Below, in pieces: positions 1 through 6,944 of a stretch of DNA of 21,300 nucleotides (position 1 is the stretch's first letter; each line of letters begins with the position of its first letter). A program made the translations under genes and the position numbers. The stretch lies in the NCBI GenBank assembly GCA_025361465.1, contig JANYAG010000312.1, forward strand, positions 1 to 21,300. The letters are read 5' to 3'. The notes below the pieces were generated by a model. It saw only the letters and a list, made by a program, of their open reading frames with translations, was not told the origin of the DNA and did not search any database. This DNA comes from Gemmatimonadota bacterium. GTDB taxonomy: Bacteria > Gemmatimonadota > Gemmatimonadetes > Gemmatimonadales > GWC2-71-9.

Positions 1-586
1 TGCTGGCGAGGAGGAAGGTCACCGCGCTGGTCTTGGTGGCAAGTCCTGACACGCCGCTGATGTTGAAATGCGCCGCTTCGGGACCAAGGAGAAAATCGGC
101 GTCGAGCAGAATGGGCGCCGACATGCCACCCGCGGCATAGACACCGATCGGAATGCCGGTCGACGAATCCTCGCGAACATACGCATCCATGCGGAGCGCG
201 ATCCGCACGTCGGCGTCGGTTGCGAGTGAGACGGCGCCGAACGGCACCGGTTGCATCGGCTCCTCCGGAAGCTGGCGCAGCACGGCGGCAGTCCAGAGCC
301 GGATCTCGGCGCGGAGCGTCGGTTCCTCGGCCGCCTGCAGCGGATCCCCATCCGCGCCGATCACCGCATCGAGCGGGCGGGCGAGGTCGGCGTAGGCGAA
401 CGCCTCGGTGACGACGCCATACACGACCCGGCCGTCACCTTCGACGCGCACGATCGTCCCGATGCCAAGGATCGCCGCGCGGCTGGTCCAGAAGTGGAAC
501 TGATGCGGCGTGCTGGGGCGGAGTTCGGTGGCGACGACGCGACCGAGCGGCCGATGCTCGCCGTGGCTGGGCTGACGGCCCGTCAT
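1..586 (-). CDS. HerA-like ATPase (DUF87 family), N-terminal part
   Basis: Partial gene running off the left edge; 195 N-terminal residues are visible. HerA-family proteins are hexameric DNA translocases that pair with NurA nucleases to process DNA ends. The first ~165 residues look like the beta-rich HAS-barrel domain that precedes the ATPase core in this family. A P-loop-like segment follows at about residues 176-187 (I-S-G-V-S-G-L-A-T-K-T-S). The P-loop is not canonical: the glycine normally just before the lysine is Thr184, and the earlier glycine is displaced by one residue. The start is the ATG at 586, which overlaps the stop of the upstream NurA-like gene by ATGA, so the two are translationally coupled. 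That neighbour is the main support for HerA rather than another DUF87 ATPase. Walker B and the C-terminal half lie outside the window. Confidence 0.75.
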   Translation of the reverse strand, partial: MTGRQPSHGEHRPLGRVVATELRPSTPHQFHFWTSRAAILGIGTIVRVEGDGRVVYGVVTEAFAYADLARPLDAVIGADGDPLQAAEEPTLRAEIRLWTAAVLRQLPEEPMQPVPFGAVSLATDADVRIALRMDAYVREDSSTGIPIGVYAAGGMSAPILLDADFLLGPEAAHFNISGVSGLATKTSAVTFLLAS

Positions 587-1506
587 GCACGCCTCGCGCG
601 GAGATACCGCTCGACGTCGTGAATGCCATAGAGCAGTCGATCGGCGCGAGGGTCGTCGGCGAGCGGCGAGCGCTCCGCCATGAGGTGCCGCGAAATCGTG
701 TCGGCCGCGGCGAGGGTCGCCTCGGTGGCGCAGGCTTCGATGCGCACCAGTCCGTGGAAGAGATCCCGGCCGACGAAATCATGCAGGCGAAGTGCCCAGG
801 CGTAGAGCGGGGTCACGCGCCGACTCTCGGGCTGGAAGATCGACGAGCGATATCCGGGGGGCAGCGTCAGGTAGGTCTCCAGTTCCGATCCTTCAAAGGG
901 CAGCGAGGCGTGGCTCTTCACCACCCCGAGCATCCGTGCGTCATTCGCCCAGTCCGGGCTCGCCGCCAGGGAACCATCAATCACCAACCAGCATGAGGGA
1001 CTCGTGGCACGGAACGTCGCCGCCACCTCGATTTCGAGTCGCGCTCGCGCCTTGTCGACCATGGCGTTGGCCCGCTCGAGGTCGCGGATCGGGTGCGGCG
1101 CTTCCTCCTCGAGCGAAACGATGTCATGGCGGTCGAGCGCCCCGCCCAATGCGTGCAATGCCGCAGCGCGCCCGATCACGATCCGTCGTTCCGCCGAAAC
1201 GGCATGCTGCATTCGGCGGGCCTGCCGGAGACGCACGGCCGCCTGGATCACTGCCGCGATGATCGGATCGGTGCCGACGTAACCCACCAGCTCCACATGC
1301 TGGGTGCCGTCGAGGAAGCCCACGTCTTCCGGCCACGCAACCGGTGCGCCGAGCGCAATGTGGCGCAGTGGCGGCTCGATCAGTCGCGCTGGCACCGTGC
1401 GCGCCTCGTCGCGACGGCCCTGGGCCGCTTCGGCGGGTGCGCTCGCTGCCCGCCCGCCGGCGAGGGCCAGGCGATGTCGCAGCTGGGTAAAGGGCGATGC
1501 GGGCAT
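583..1506 (-). CDS. NurA-like nuclease
   Basis: Predicted 307-residue protein resembling NurA, the 5'-3' DNA nuclease that works with HerA in end resection. The family's metal centre uses Asp, Glu and Asp, with a Tyr/His pair near the C-terminus. The same order is visible here: Asp66 in FLDGTQ, Glu160 in LEIEVA, Asp177 in VIDGSL, then Tyr293 and His296 in the final helix (LLYGIHDVERY). I matched these by eye, so the assignment of individual residues is inference. The start chosen is the ATG at 1506. The reading frame stays open to 1596, but that would overlap the aminotransferase gene by about 35 bases and the extra residues look non-conserved. No good ribosome site is visible. The gene ends in an ATGA overlap with the HerA-like gene and lies 55 bases after the aminotransferase stop, so the three may be one transcript. 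Confidence 0.7.
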   Translation of the reverse strand: MPASPFTQLRHRLALAGGRAASAPAEAAQGRRDEARTVPARLIEPPLRHIALGAPVAWPEDVGFLDGTQHVELVGYVGTDPIIAAVIQAAVRLRQARRMQHAVSAERRIVIGRAAALHALGGALDRHDIVSLEEEAPHPIRDLERANAMVDKARARLEIEVAATFRATSPSCWLVIDGSLAASPDWANDARMLGVVKSHASLPFEGSELETYLTLPPGYRSSIFQPESRRVTPLYAWALRLHDFVGRDLFHGLVRIEACATEATLAAADTISRHLMAERSPLADDPRADRLLYGIHDVERYLRARRA

Positions 1507-1561
1507 GATGGCGCGGTCGCGCCTCAGGACCGAACCGTCGACGACGGCGTGACGGACCCCA

Positions 1562-2770
1562 TCACACCGCGGCCAGCTTCCCGCCGAGTCGACCAATGAA
1601 GGCCATCAGGCGATCGGCCGCATCTTCGAGCTCGGCATCGGACACCGAAAACGACAGCCGGACCCAGCGATCATCCCCAAACGCGCCGCCCGGCACGAGG
1701 GCGACTCCTTCTTCCCTCATGATCCGCTCGCAGAAAGACGACCCGGTGAGCCCGGGTGCGATGCCGTCGACCCGGAAGAAGACATAGAAGGCCCCGTGCG
1801 GTTCAATGAACTCGACACCGCTGGCCTGATCATGGAAACGCGCGACCAGGTAGTCGCGGCGGCGCCGGAAGGCGCTGACCATGCGCTCCACATCCGCATC
1901 GACACCGGGATCGCCGAAGGCCGTGGCCGCCGCCCACATCGCCGGTTGATTGGCCCCCGTGGTGGTGTGGCTCTGCATCGCCGCCATCGCCTTGGTCACT
2001 TCGGGCGGTGCATACGCCGCACCGATCCGCCACCCGGTCATCGCGTAGGCCTTCGACGCCCCATAGATGACGACAGCGTGATCAAGCACCTCCTCGCCCA
2101 GGTCGAAGAGCGACGGGGCCGGGCCGGATCCGTAATGGATCCGGCGATAGATCTCGTCACAGACAATCCAGATATCGTGCTCGACCGCCCACTTCGCAAT
2201 CGCCGCCAGCTCGGTCCGGGTGTAGACTGCGCCGGTCGGGTTGCAGGGCGTGCAGAGGATCAGCCCCCGCGTGTGCTCGTCGCGGTGCTGCTCGAGGTCG
2301 GCCACGCTGACCTTCAGCCCCCACTCCGGGCTGCCTGGCACCATCACCGGTTCGGCGCGCGTGAGGTGGACGATCTGCGGATACGACACCCAGGCGGGCG
2401 ACGGAATGAGGACCTTGTCGCCCGGGCCGAACAGCGCGAAACAGGTATTGAAGAGCGACTGTTTCGAGCCGTTGCTGACGATCAGGCGCTCCGGATCGAC
2501 CGCGCGGCCGCCGCTCATCGCAGACAGGGCCTTGGCCATCGCCTGGCGCAACTCGACGATCCCGACGTTCGGCGCATATCTGGTCTTGCCGGCCCGGATC
2601 GCGGCAATGCCCGCCTCAGCGGCGAGCGCCGGCGTGTCAAAATCCGGCTCCCCTACACCGAGGTCGAGGACGTTCTCGCCAGCGGCCTTGCGGCGCTTTG
2701 CCTCGGTACTGATGGCCACCGTTTCCGAAGATTTCAAGTGGGCAAGATTCGGTGATCGCTGGAAGGTCAT
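1562..2770 (-). CDS. class I/II pyridoxal-phosphate aminotransferase (aspartate aminotransferase-like)
   Basis: 402-residue cytoplasmic PLP enzyme that should move an amino group between an amino acid and a 2-oxo acid, most likely with aspartate or a related substrate. All fold-type I landmarks are visible: the N-terminal GVGEPDFDTP motif, NPTG at 177-180, Asp205 in CDEIY (pairs with the pyridine nitrogen), Lys240 in YGASKAYAMTGWRIG (Schiff-base lysine), Arg248 (phosphate binding) and Arg371 in WVRLSFS (binds the substrate alpha-carboxylate). Length is normal. Substrate specificity within subgroup I-gamma cannot be read from sequence alone. The start could instead be an in-frame TTG at 2788, but the ATG at 2770 is preferred. 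Neither has a clear ribosome site. A TTGACA hexamer (2842-2837, minus) lies upstream, without a convincing -10. Confidence 0.93.
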   Translation of the reverse strand: MTFQRSPNLAHLKSSETVAISTEAKRRKAAGENVLDLGVGEPDFDTPALAAEAGIAAIRAGKTRYAPNVGIVELRQAMAKALSAMSGGRAVDPERLIVSNGSKQSLFNTCFALFGPGDKVLIPSPAWVSYPQIVHLTRAEPVMVPGSPEWGLKVSVADLEQHRDEHTRGLILCTPCNPTGAVYTRTELAAIAKWAVEHDIWIVCDEIYRRIHYGSGPAPSLFDLGEEVLDHAVVIYGASKAYAMTGWRIGAAYAPPEVTKAMAAMQSHTTTGANQPAMWAAATAFGDPGVDADVERMVSAFRRRRDYLVARFHDQASGVEFIEPHGAFYVFFRVDGIAPGLTGSSFCERIMREEGVALVPGGAFGDDRWVRLSFSVSDAELEDAADRLMAFIGRLGGKLAAV

Positions 2771-2788
2771 CGCCGGGCTACCAGTCAA

Positions 2789-2875
2789 GAGTGAGGTGCA
2801 GGTCGGGAGGGGAAAGGTTCGCCGTCACGGAGATGGTGTCAACGGCTCGCGCAACCGCGCGTTGCCTCGGCCACC
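2789..2875. other. divergent intergenic region between aminotransferase and helicase-like gene
   Basis: This short gap must hold the start signals of two divergent genes. On the minus strand a perfect TTGACA lies at 2842-2837, but 17 bases further on the sequence is AACCTT, a poor -10. A short inverted repeat, ggccac-c-gtggcc, at 2869-2881 straddles the GTG start of the plus-strand gene. It could be an operator or chance in GC-rich DNA. I see no clear ribosome-binding site for either gene, so both may be weakly translated or start elsewhere. Confidence 0.35.
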
Positions 2876-4423
2876 GTGGCCGGGGTAGCTTCGACGCCTG
2901 AGCCGCATCCGTTTCAACGCGAACGATTGACAATCGAGGTACCGGTGGCTGGGATCGAGGCAGATAGTCTGGCGCTCTCCGGGCGTGTGGCCCTGGAGCG
3001 CCTCGGGTGGCGGATTGACGAGCCGGCCGTTCGGGATGTCCTTCCGCCGGCCGAAAGGGGGACCAACTTGGTCCTCGAGGTCCCGCCGGCGGTTGCGTGG
3101 GCCGGGCCGGTGGTGGCCGGCTTGGTGAGCGGTCTGGAGCATCGTGGCGGCAGGGTCCTGGTTCTCGCAGCGCCGGGGACCGAGGATGAGTGGGGCACGC
3201 TCTGGTCGATGCTGACCCAGGACACGTCGCTCCGGGTTGAAGCTGCCCGCGGTCCCGCACGAGCCACCCGGCGACTCCGCACCGATGCCGTCGATGTCTT
3301 GATCGGCGCGCCGGACACCATTCTCGCCCTCCACACCCGCTCCGCCCTGGCCCCCGACCGGGTGACCGCCATTGTCCTGGCGTGGCCCGAGTCGTGGGAC
3401 GACGAGGAAGCTGTCTCGCTTCTGTTGCAGGACCTTCCCAAGGAAGCCCAGCGGGTGGTACTGACGGCCATCCCCGAAGAGGGGGATCCGGCCAACACCC
3501 TGATCGAGCGATACGCCCGCAAGGCCCTCCGATTCGGCAGCCCGGAGCGTGCGGGCACCATCCTTTCCCCCATCGCCGCGGCGCGCACCTTGGCGACCTC
3601 GTGGCATGGTCGGATCACGGTGCTGGCATCGCTGCTCGAGACGATCGACCCTCCCATGGTCACCATCTGGACCGTGGACAACCGGGATCACCAGGCAATT
3701 CGTGCCGCCGTCGGTGGTGGCGAGTCGGTCAGCCTCGCCATACGGACGACGCCGGCTGCCGGGCCGGTGATCTGTTACGACCCGCCGACCCGGGAGGCGC
3801 TCGGCGCCCTCGCGGCCATGGGAGAGGTCTACCTGCTGGTCGCCCCGGGGTCCGAACGCTTCGTCGCCCGGATCGCCTCCCCTCGGCGACCGGTCCAGAC
3901 GGAATCGGCGACCGCCGCGCTCTGGCGGCGCGGGAGCGCGGATCGCCACGAGATCACCAAGGCCATCGAGTCCGGCGGCATGGATGCCGAGTTGTACTCC
4001 CTCGCCCCGCTGTTCGAACAGTACGAGGCGCAGGAGGTGGCGGCGGCGCTGCTCAAGATGTGGCGCGGTGCGCAGAAGCCGGCGACACCAGCGACCGCCT
4101 CCGTGCTCAAGACCGCCACGCCAGTGGGTGGTGTGGAGATGGCGAAGATCTGGATCGGCGTCGGCAAGAAGGATGAAGCGGCGGTTGGTGATTTTGTCGC
4201 GGTGCTCGTCAAGGAAGTCGGACTGGACCGGACACTCATCGGGCGAATCGATCTGCGTGACGCGTTCGCCCTGGTGGAAGTTCCCGTGGCTGACGCCGAT
4301 CGCGTCGTCAAGGGACTCAACGGCATCACCATTCGTCGACGCCGTGTGGTCGCACGGCTTGATGGAGGTCCGGCCGGCAGTCGCCCGGGAAAGGCGCCGC
4401 TGCGCGGAAAGCGCGAGTATTGA
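2876..4423 (+). CDS. degenerate DEAD-box helicase-like protein with C-terminal DbpA RNA-binding domain
   Basis: 515-residue protein from a GTG start. The last quarter (about 423-497, from AKIWIGVGKKD to VVARLDGG) is a clear DbpA-type RNA-binding domain, which in DbpA/DeaD/CshA helicases binds structured RNA such as 23S rRNA. The rest follows the DEAD-box layout but the catalytic motifs are gone. The Walker A region (about 66-77) reads EVPPAVAWAGP with no GKT. Motif Ia is AAPGTE (98-103) and Ib is GAPDTI (144-149). The DEAD box position is AWPES (169-173) and SAT is TAI (197-199). In the second RecA-like half YDPPT (301-305) resembles the YDxPT stretch before motif VI, but HRIGR is lost. Residues ~355-398 resemble the helical linker of DeaD. 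It is probably a non-catalytic RNA-binding protein, perhaps a ribosome-assembly or RNA-chaperone factor; this is inference. No SD is visible, so a later start (for example near 2928) is possible. The gene converges on HU. Confidence 0.8.
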   Translation: MAGVASTPEPHPFQRERLTIEVPVAGIEADSLALSGRVALERLGWRIDEPAVRDVLPPAERGTNLVLEVPPAVAWAGPVVAGLVSGLEHRGGRVLVLAAPGTEDEWGTLWSMLTQDTSLRVEAARGPARATRRLRTDAVDVLIGAPDTILALHTRSALAPDRVTAIVLAWPESWDDEEAVSLLLQDLPKEAQRVVLTAIPEEGDPANTLIERYARKALRFGSPERAGTILSPIAAARTLATSWHGRITVLASLLETIDPPMVTIWTVDNRDHQAIRAAVGGGESVSLAIRTTPAAGPVICYDPPTREALGALAAMGEVYLLVAPGSERFVARIASPRRPVQTESATAALWRRGSADRHEITKAIESGGMDAELYSLAPLFEQYEAQEVAAALLKMWRGAQKPATPATASVLKTATPVGGVEMAKIWIGVGKKDEAAVGDFVAVLVKEVGLDRTLIGRIDLRDAFALVEVPVADADRVVKGLNGITIRRRRVVARLDGGPAGSRPGKAPLRGKREY

Positions 4424-4430
4424 AAAGCCG

Positions 4431-4456
4431 ACGGGCCGCCCAGCGGGGCGGCCCGT
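4431..4456 (-). terminator. hairpin terminator between converging genes
   Basis: A perfect 10-bp stem (acgggccgcc at 4431-4440, ggcggcccgt at 4447-4456) with a 6-base loop lies between two converging stop codons. On the minus strand it is followed by CGGCTTTTC, a short T-tract, so it fits an intrinsic terminator for the HU gene. It lacks a T-tract on the plus strand but may still end the helicase-like transcript. Confidence 0.75.
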
Positions 4457-4483
4457 AGTCCGACTCATGGCACACCAGCGACG

Positions 4484-4774
4484 TTACTTGGCCTTGTTGA
4501 CGAGCTCCTTGAGACCCTTGCCCGGGCGGAACGCAGGAACCTTCGACGCCTTGATCTTGATCACGGCGCCCGTCTGCGGGTTGCGCCCTTCACGCGCGGC
4601 ACGCTTGCGAACTTCGAAATTGCCGAAGCCGGTGATCGCGATCGCGCCACCCTTCTTGAGTTCCTTGGCGAGAACACCATCGACCGAGAAGAACAAGTCG
4701 ACGATTTCCCCGGCGTCCGCCTTCGAGGTGTCGCGGGCTTTCGCAACGGCCTCGATCAGCTCCATCTTGTTCAT
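4484..4774 (-). CDS. hup: HU-family DNA-binding protein
   Basis: 96-residue nucleoid protein that binds and bends DNA as a dimer. It shows the full HU/IHF pattern: N-terminal helices beginning MNKMELIEAV, the GFGNFEVRKRAAREGRNP signature region around residues 49-66, the RNPQTG tip of the DNA-binding arm at 64-69 (its proline intercalates between bases), and the closing VPAFRPGKGLKE segment. Length is typical and no extension is present. The ATG at 4774 is supported by GGAG eight bases upstream (minus strand). The gene is single, with its own upstream region and a downstream hairpin terminator, as expected for a highly expressed monocistronic gene. HU rather than IHF is preferred because nothing points to an IHF subunit. 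Confidence 0.97.
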   Translation of the reverse strand: MNKMELIEAVAKARDTSKADAGEIVDLFFSVDGVLAKELKKGGAIAITGFGNFEVRKRAAREGRNPQTGAVIKIKASKVPAFRPGKGLKELVNKAK

Positions 4775-4949
4775 GGGTGACTCCTTGCTGTGACTGGTGA
4801 GATCCGATCGCGGGCCAAGACGGCCCGTCGAGCGAAAATATGGGACCCGCGCGCGCAAACGCGCAAGATCCCTGGCATTCTCGGCCCCCGCCCCGGCGCA
4901 TCCTGCACGGGATGCGGGTTCCCGGCCGACACCCCTTGACGAATCCCTC
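4775..4949. promoter_or_regulatory. divergent regulatory region between HU and thymidine kinase genes
   Basis: This 175-base gap separates two divergent genes. The only AT-rich island is at 4833-4842. On the minus strand it reads TATTTT (4840-4835), a possible -10 for the HU gene, with TTTGCG-like sequence about 15-20 bases upstream as a weak -35. Between it and the HU start lies a 6-bp inverted repeat, cgggcc-aagac-ggcccg (4811-4827), which would sit near the 5' end of the HU mRNA. For the thymidine kinase, TTGACG at 4936-4941 is too close to the start to serve as a -35. I see no convincing plus-strand promoter. Confidence 0.4.
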
Positions 4950-5561
4950 ATGACTCCACCCACCCGTCCTGGACGCATCGAAGTGGTCGCCGGCGTGATG
5001 TTCAGCGGCAAGAGCGAGGAACTCATCCGCCGCGTGCGCCGTGCCCTGATTGCCCGCCACCGGGTCCGCGTCTTCAAGTCGCACCTCGACGCGCGCTACG
5101 AGGGGATCTATCGGGTATCCAGCCATACCGGGGTGGCGGTCGACGCCGTACCCATCGACCGGTCCGAGGAGATCCTCCGGGCGATCGGGGAGCCCGAAAA
5201 CGTCGATGTCGTGGCGGTGGACGAGACCCAGTTCCTCGATGCCGGGATCTTAGATGTGGCTACCCACCTGGCCGACCAGGGGGTCCGCGTCATCCTCGCC
5301 GGGACGGACACCGACTTCCGGGGTGAACCGTTTGGACTGATGGGGCCGCTGATGGCGATCGCCGAGGAGGTCACCAAGCTGCAAGCGATCTGTGTCGTCT
5401 GCGGCGACCTGGCGAGTCGTAACCAGCGCCTGGTCGACGGGAAGCCGGCCCCCTGGAACATGCCGGTCGTGCTGGTCGGGGGGAGCGAGAGCTACGAGGC
5501 ACGCTGCCGGCGTTGCTTCCAGATCTCGCGGCTCGACGAGGACCAGGTCGCCCTGCTCTGA
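4950..5561 (+). CDS. tdk: thymidine kinase (type II)
   Basis: 203-residue enzyme that phosphorylates thymidine to dTMP with ATP in the salvage pathway. The P-loop is GVMFSGKS (15-22). The catalytic base is Glu92 in VAVDETQF. The conserved GTDTDFRGEPF lies at 117-126. A zinc-binding lasso domain is formed by Cys148/Cys151 and Cys186/Cys189, both CxxC pairs, ending in the YEARCRRC segment that closes over the base. Length is normal. The frame is open upstream to 4797, but the extra 51 residues have no family counterpart, so the ATG at 4950 is used; its ribosome site is weak. The stop overlaps the start of coaE (TGATG), so the two are coupled. Confidence 0.96.
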   Translation: MTPPTRPGRIEVVAGVMFSGKSEELIRRVRRALIARHRVRVFKSHLDARYEGIYRVSSHTGVAVDAVPIDRSEEILRAIGEPENVDVVAVDETQFLDAGILDVATHLADQGVRVILAGTDTDFRGEPFGLMGPLMAIAEEVTKLQAICVVCGDLASRNQRLVDGKPAPWNMPVVLVGGSESYEARCRRCFQISRLDEDQVALL

Positions 5562-6154
5562 TGCGAACCGTTGCCCTGACCGGCACCATTGCCGCCGGCA
5601 AGTCCGCCGTGGCCGCGCTGTTCCAGCGCTGGGGCGCGACCGTCATCGATGCCGACGCGATCGTCCGGGCGCTCCAGCGCCCGGGCCAACCGGTGCTGGC
5701 GGCCATCGCCGCCCGCTTCGGCAGTGGCATCCTTCTGCCGAGCGGTGAGCTCGATCGGGCCCAGCTGCGGCATCACATCCTGACCGATGCCGGTGCCAAG
5801 CGCGACCTCGAGGCGATCGTGCACCCCGCCGTCGAGCGTCGCCGCCGTGAACTGCTGGCCGCCGCCGAGGGACGGGGCGACCGGATCGTGATCGTCGAGA
5901 TTCCCCTGCTGTTCGAGGTGGCCGACCTCGGCGCCTGGCCGGACGTGATTGTCGTTGATGCCCCGCGGTCCGAACGCCGTCGCCGGCTGATCGCCGATCG
6001 CCACCTCGCGCCCGACGAAGCCGACCGCCTGCTCGACGCCCAGCTCAGCTCGGAGTTCAAGCGCGCCGGCGCGACCTGGGTGATCGACAACGACGCCGAC
6101 CGGAACCTCCTGGAGCAGCGTACCCACGCCCTCTGGCAGGAGCTCACCCGGTGA
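5561..6154 (+). CDS. coaE: dephospho-CoA kinase
   Basis: 197-residue kinase for the last step of coenzyme A synthesis, phosphorylating the 3'-hydroxyl of dephospho-CoA. The P-loop is GTIAAGKS (8-15), in the GxxxSGKS position of the family with Ala in place of the usual Ser before Gly. The IDADAIVR motif (substrate-binding Asp), an IVHPAV segment and VEIPLLFE are all present in the family order, and the protein ends with the usual helical region. Length is typical. The ATG shares a base with the tdk stop (TGATG), and the gene ends GTGA, overlapping the next start, so it sits inside a coupled string. The assignment is secure. Confidence 0.96.
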   Translation: MRTVALTGTIAAGKSAVAALFQRWGATVIDADAIVRALQRPGQPVLAAIAARFGSGILLPSGELDRAQLRHHILTDAGAKRDLEAIVHPAVERRRRELLAAAEGRGDRIVIVEIPLLFEVADLGAWPDVIVVDAPRSERRRRLIADRHLAPDEADRLLDAQLSSEFKRAGATWVIDNDADRNLLEQRTHALWQELTR

Positions 6155-6909
6155 AGTTCGTCGTCTGGTCGGACCTGGCTCCGCGCCCCGGGGCCGAGCA
6201 GATGGCCATCGATCACGCCCTCCTCGACCTTGCCGCGGCAGATGGCACGCCCGTCTTGAGACTCTACCGTTGGGCTGGTGACACGATCTCCTTCGGCACC
6301 AACGAAGCGGCGAGCGGCACCTGGGATCGGGCTCGGCTGGAATCAGCGGGGCCTCCCTGCGTTCGCCGTCCCACCGGCGGCCGCGCCGTCTGGCATGCCG
6401 CCGACGACCTGACCTACAGCGTGGTTGGACCGATCCGCGATCTCGGCGAACTTCGCCAGGCATACCGTGCCATCCACGAACGCATTGCGATTGCGTTCAC
6501 GACCCTCGGACTCGCCGCACAGCTCGCCCCGCGACCACACCGCTTGCCGGGACTCCGTCCCGGCGCCTGCTTCGACGTGGCGGTCGGCGGTGAGGTGCTG
6601 ATCCATGGGCGCAAGGTGGTCGGCAGCGCCCAGGTGGCGCAGGCGGGCGCGATGCTCCAGCACGGGGCGATCGCCCGGGCCGACCGGCTCGCGGCCCTCG
6701 GCCGCTTTCGCCAGGGACAGCCGGATGCGGTCGGCGCGACGGCAGTGCCGGAGTTGCCATCGGCCGAGGTGCTGGCCGAGGCGATTGCCGCGGCATGGCG
6801 CGGCGTGGGGGCGACGGAAGCGACGATGGAGTTGACGGCTCGCGCCCAAGTGGTGAGCATGAAGCATCTGGAGCACTACCGCGACCCATCCTGGACCTGG
6901 CGTCGCTGA
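6151..6909 (+). CDS. lipoyl-pathway acyltransferase (LipM-type octanoyltransferase or lipoate-protein ligase)
   Basis: 252-residue member of the biotin/lipoate A/B ligase family. These enzymes attach octanoyl or lipoyl groups to a lysine of lipoyl domains in 2-oxoacid dehydrogenases and GcvH. Key features are RRPTGGRAVWH (72-82), GRKVVGSAQ with Lys155 (153-161), and Cys140 in GACFD. A cysteine at this position is the acyl-thioester nucleophile in LipM octanoyltransferases, whereas LplA ligases do not depend on it. I therefore favour a LipM-like role, but LplA activity is not excluded. It is GTG-initiated within GTGA overlapping the coaE stop. The C-terminus (VVSMKHLEHYRDPSWTWRR) is unlike the LplA accessory domain, which is absent. 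The ABC transporter genes start 35 bases downstream, probably on the same transcript. Confidence 0.87.
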   Translation: MKFVVWSDLAPRPGAEQMAIDHALLDLAAADGTPVLRLYRWAGDTISFGTNEAASGTWDRARLESAGPPCVRRPTGGRAVWHAADDLTYSVVGPIRDLGELRQAYRAIHERIAIAFTTLGLAAQLAPRPHRLPGLRPGACFDVAVGGEVLIHGRKVVGSAQVAQAGAMLQHGAIARADRLAALGRFRQGQPDAVGATAVPELPSAEVLAEAIAAAWRGVGATEATMELTARAQVVSMKHLEHYRDPSWTWRR

Positions 6910-6944
6910 CCCTTCCTCGTTCCGCTTACCCCGAGGTGCCGACC

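Noticed and set aside
1507..1596. N-terminal extension of the NurA-like gene to 1596
   Set aside because: It would overlap the aminotransferase gene and adds residues without recognisable similarity; ATG at 1506 is simpler, although no good ribosome site decides it.
2876..4423. Calling this gene dbpA or deaD
   Set aside because: The helicase motifs are missing, so the symbol would imply an activity the sequence does not support.
2825..4468. 547-codon minus-strand open frame opposite the helicase-like gene
   Set aside because: The plus-strand frame shows a clear DbpA RNA-binding domain, and the minus frame has no recognisable motif, being rich in Arg, Gly and Pro as antisense frames are.
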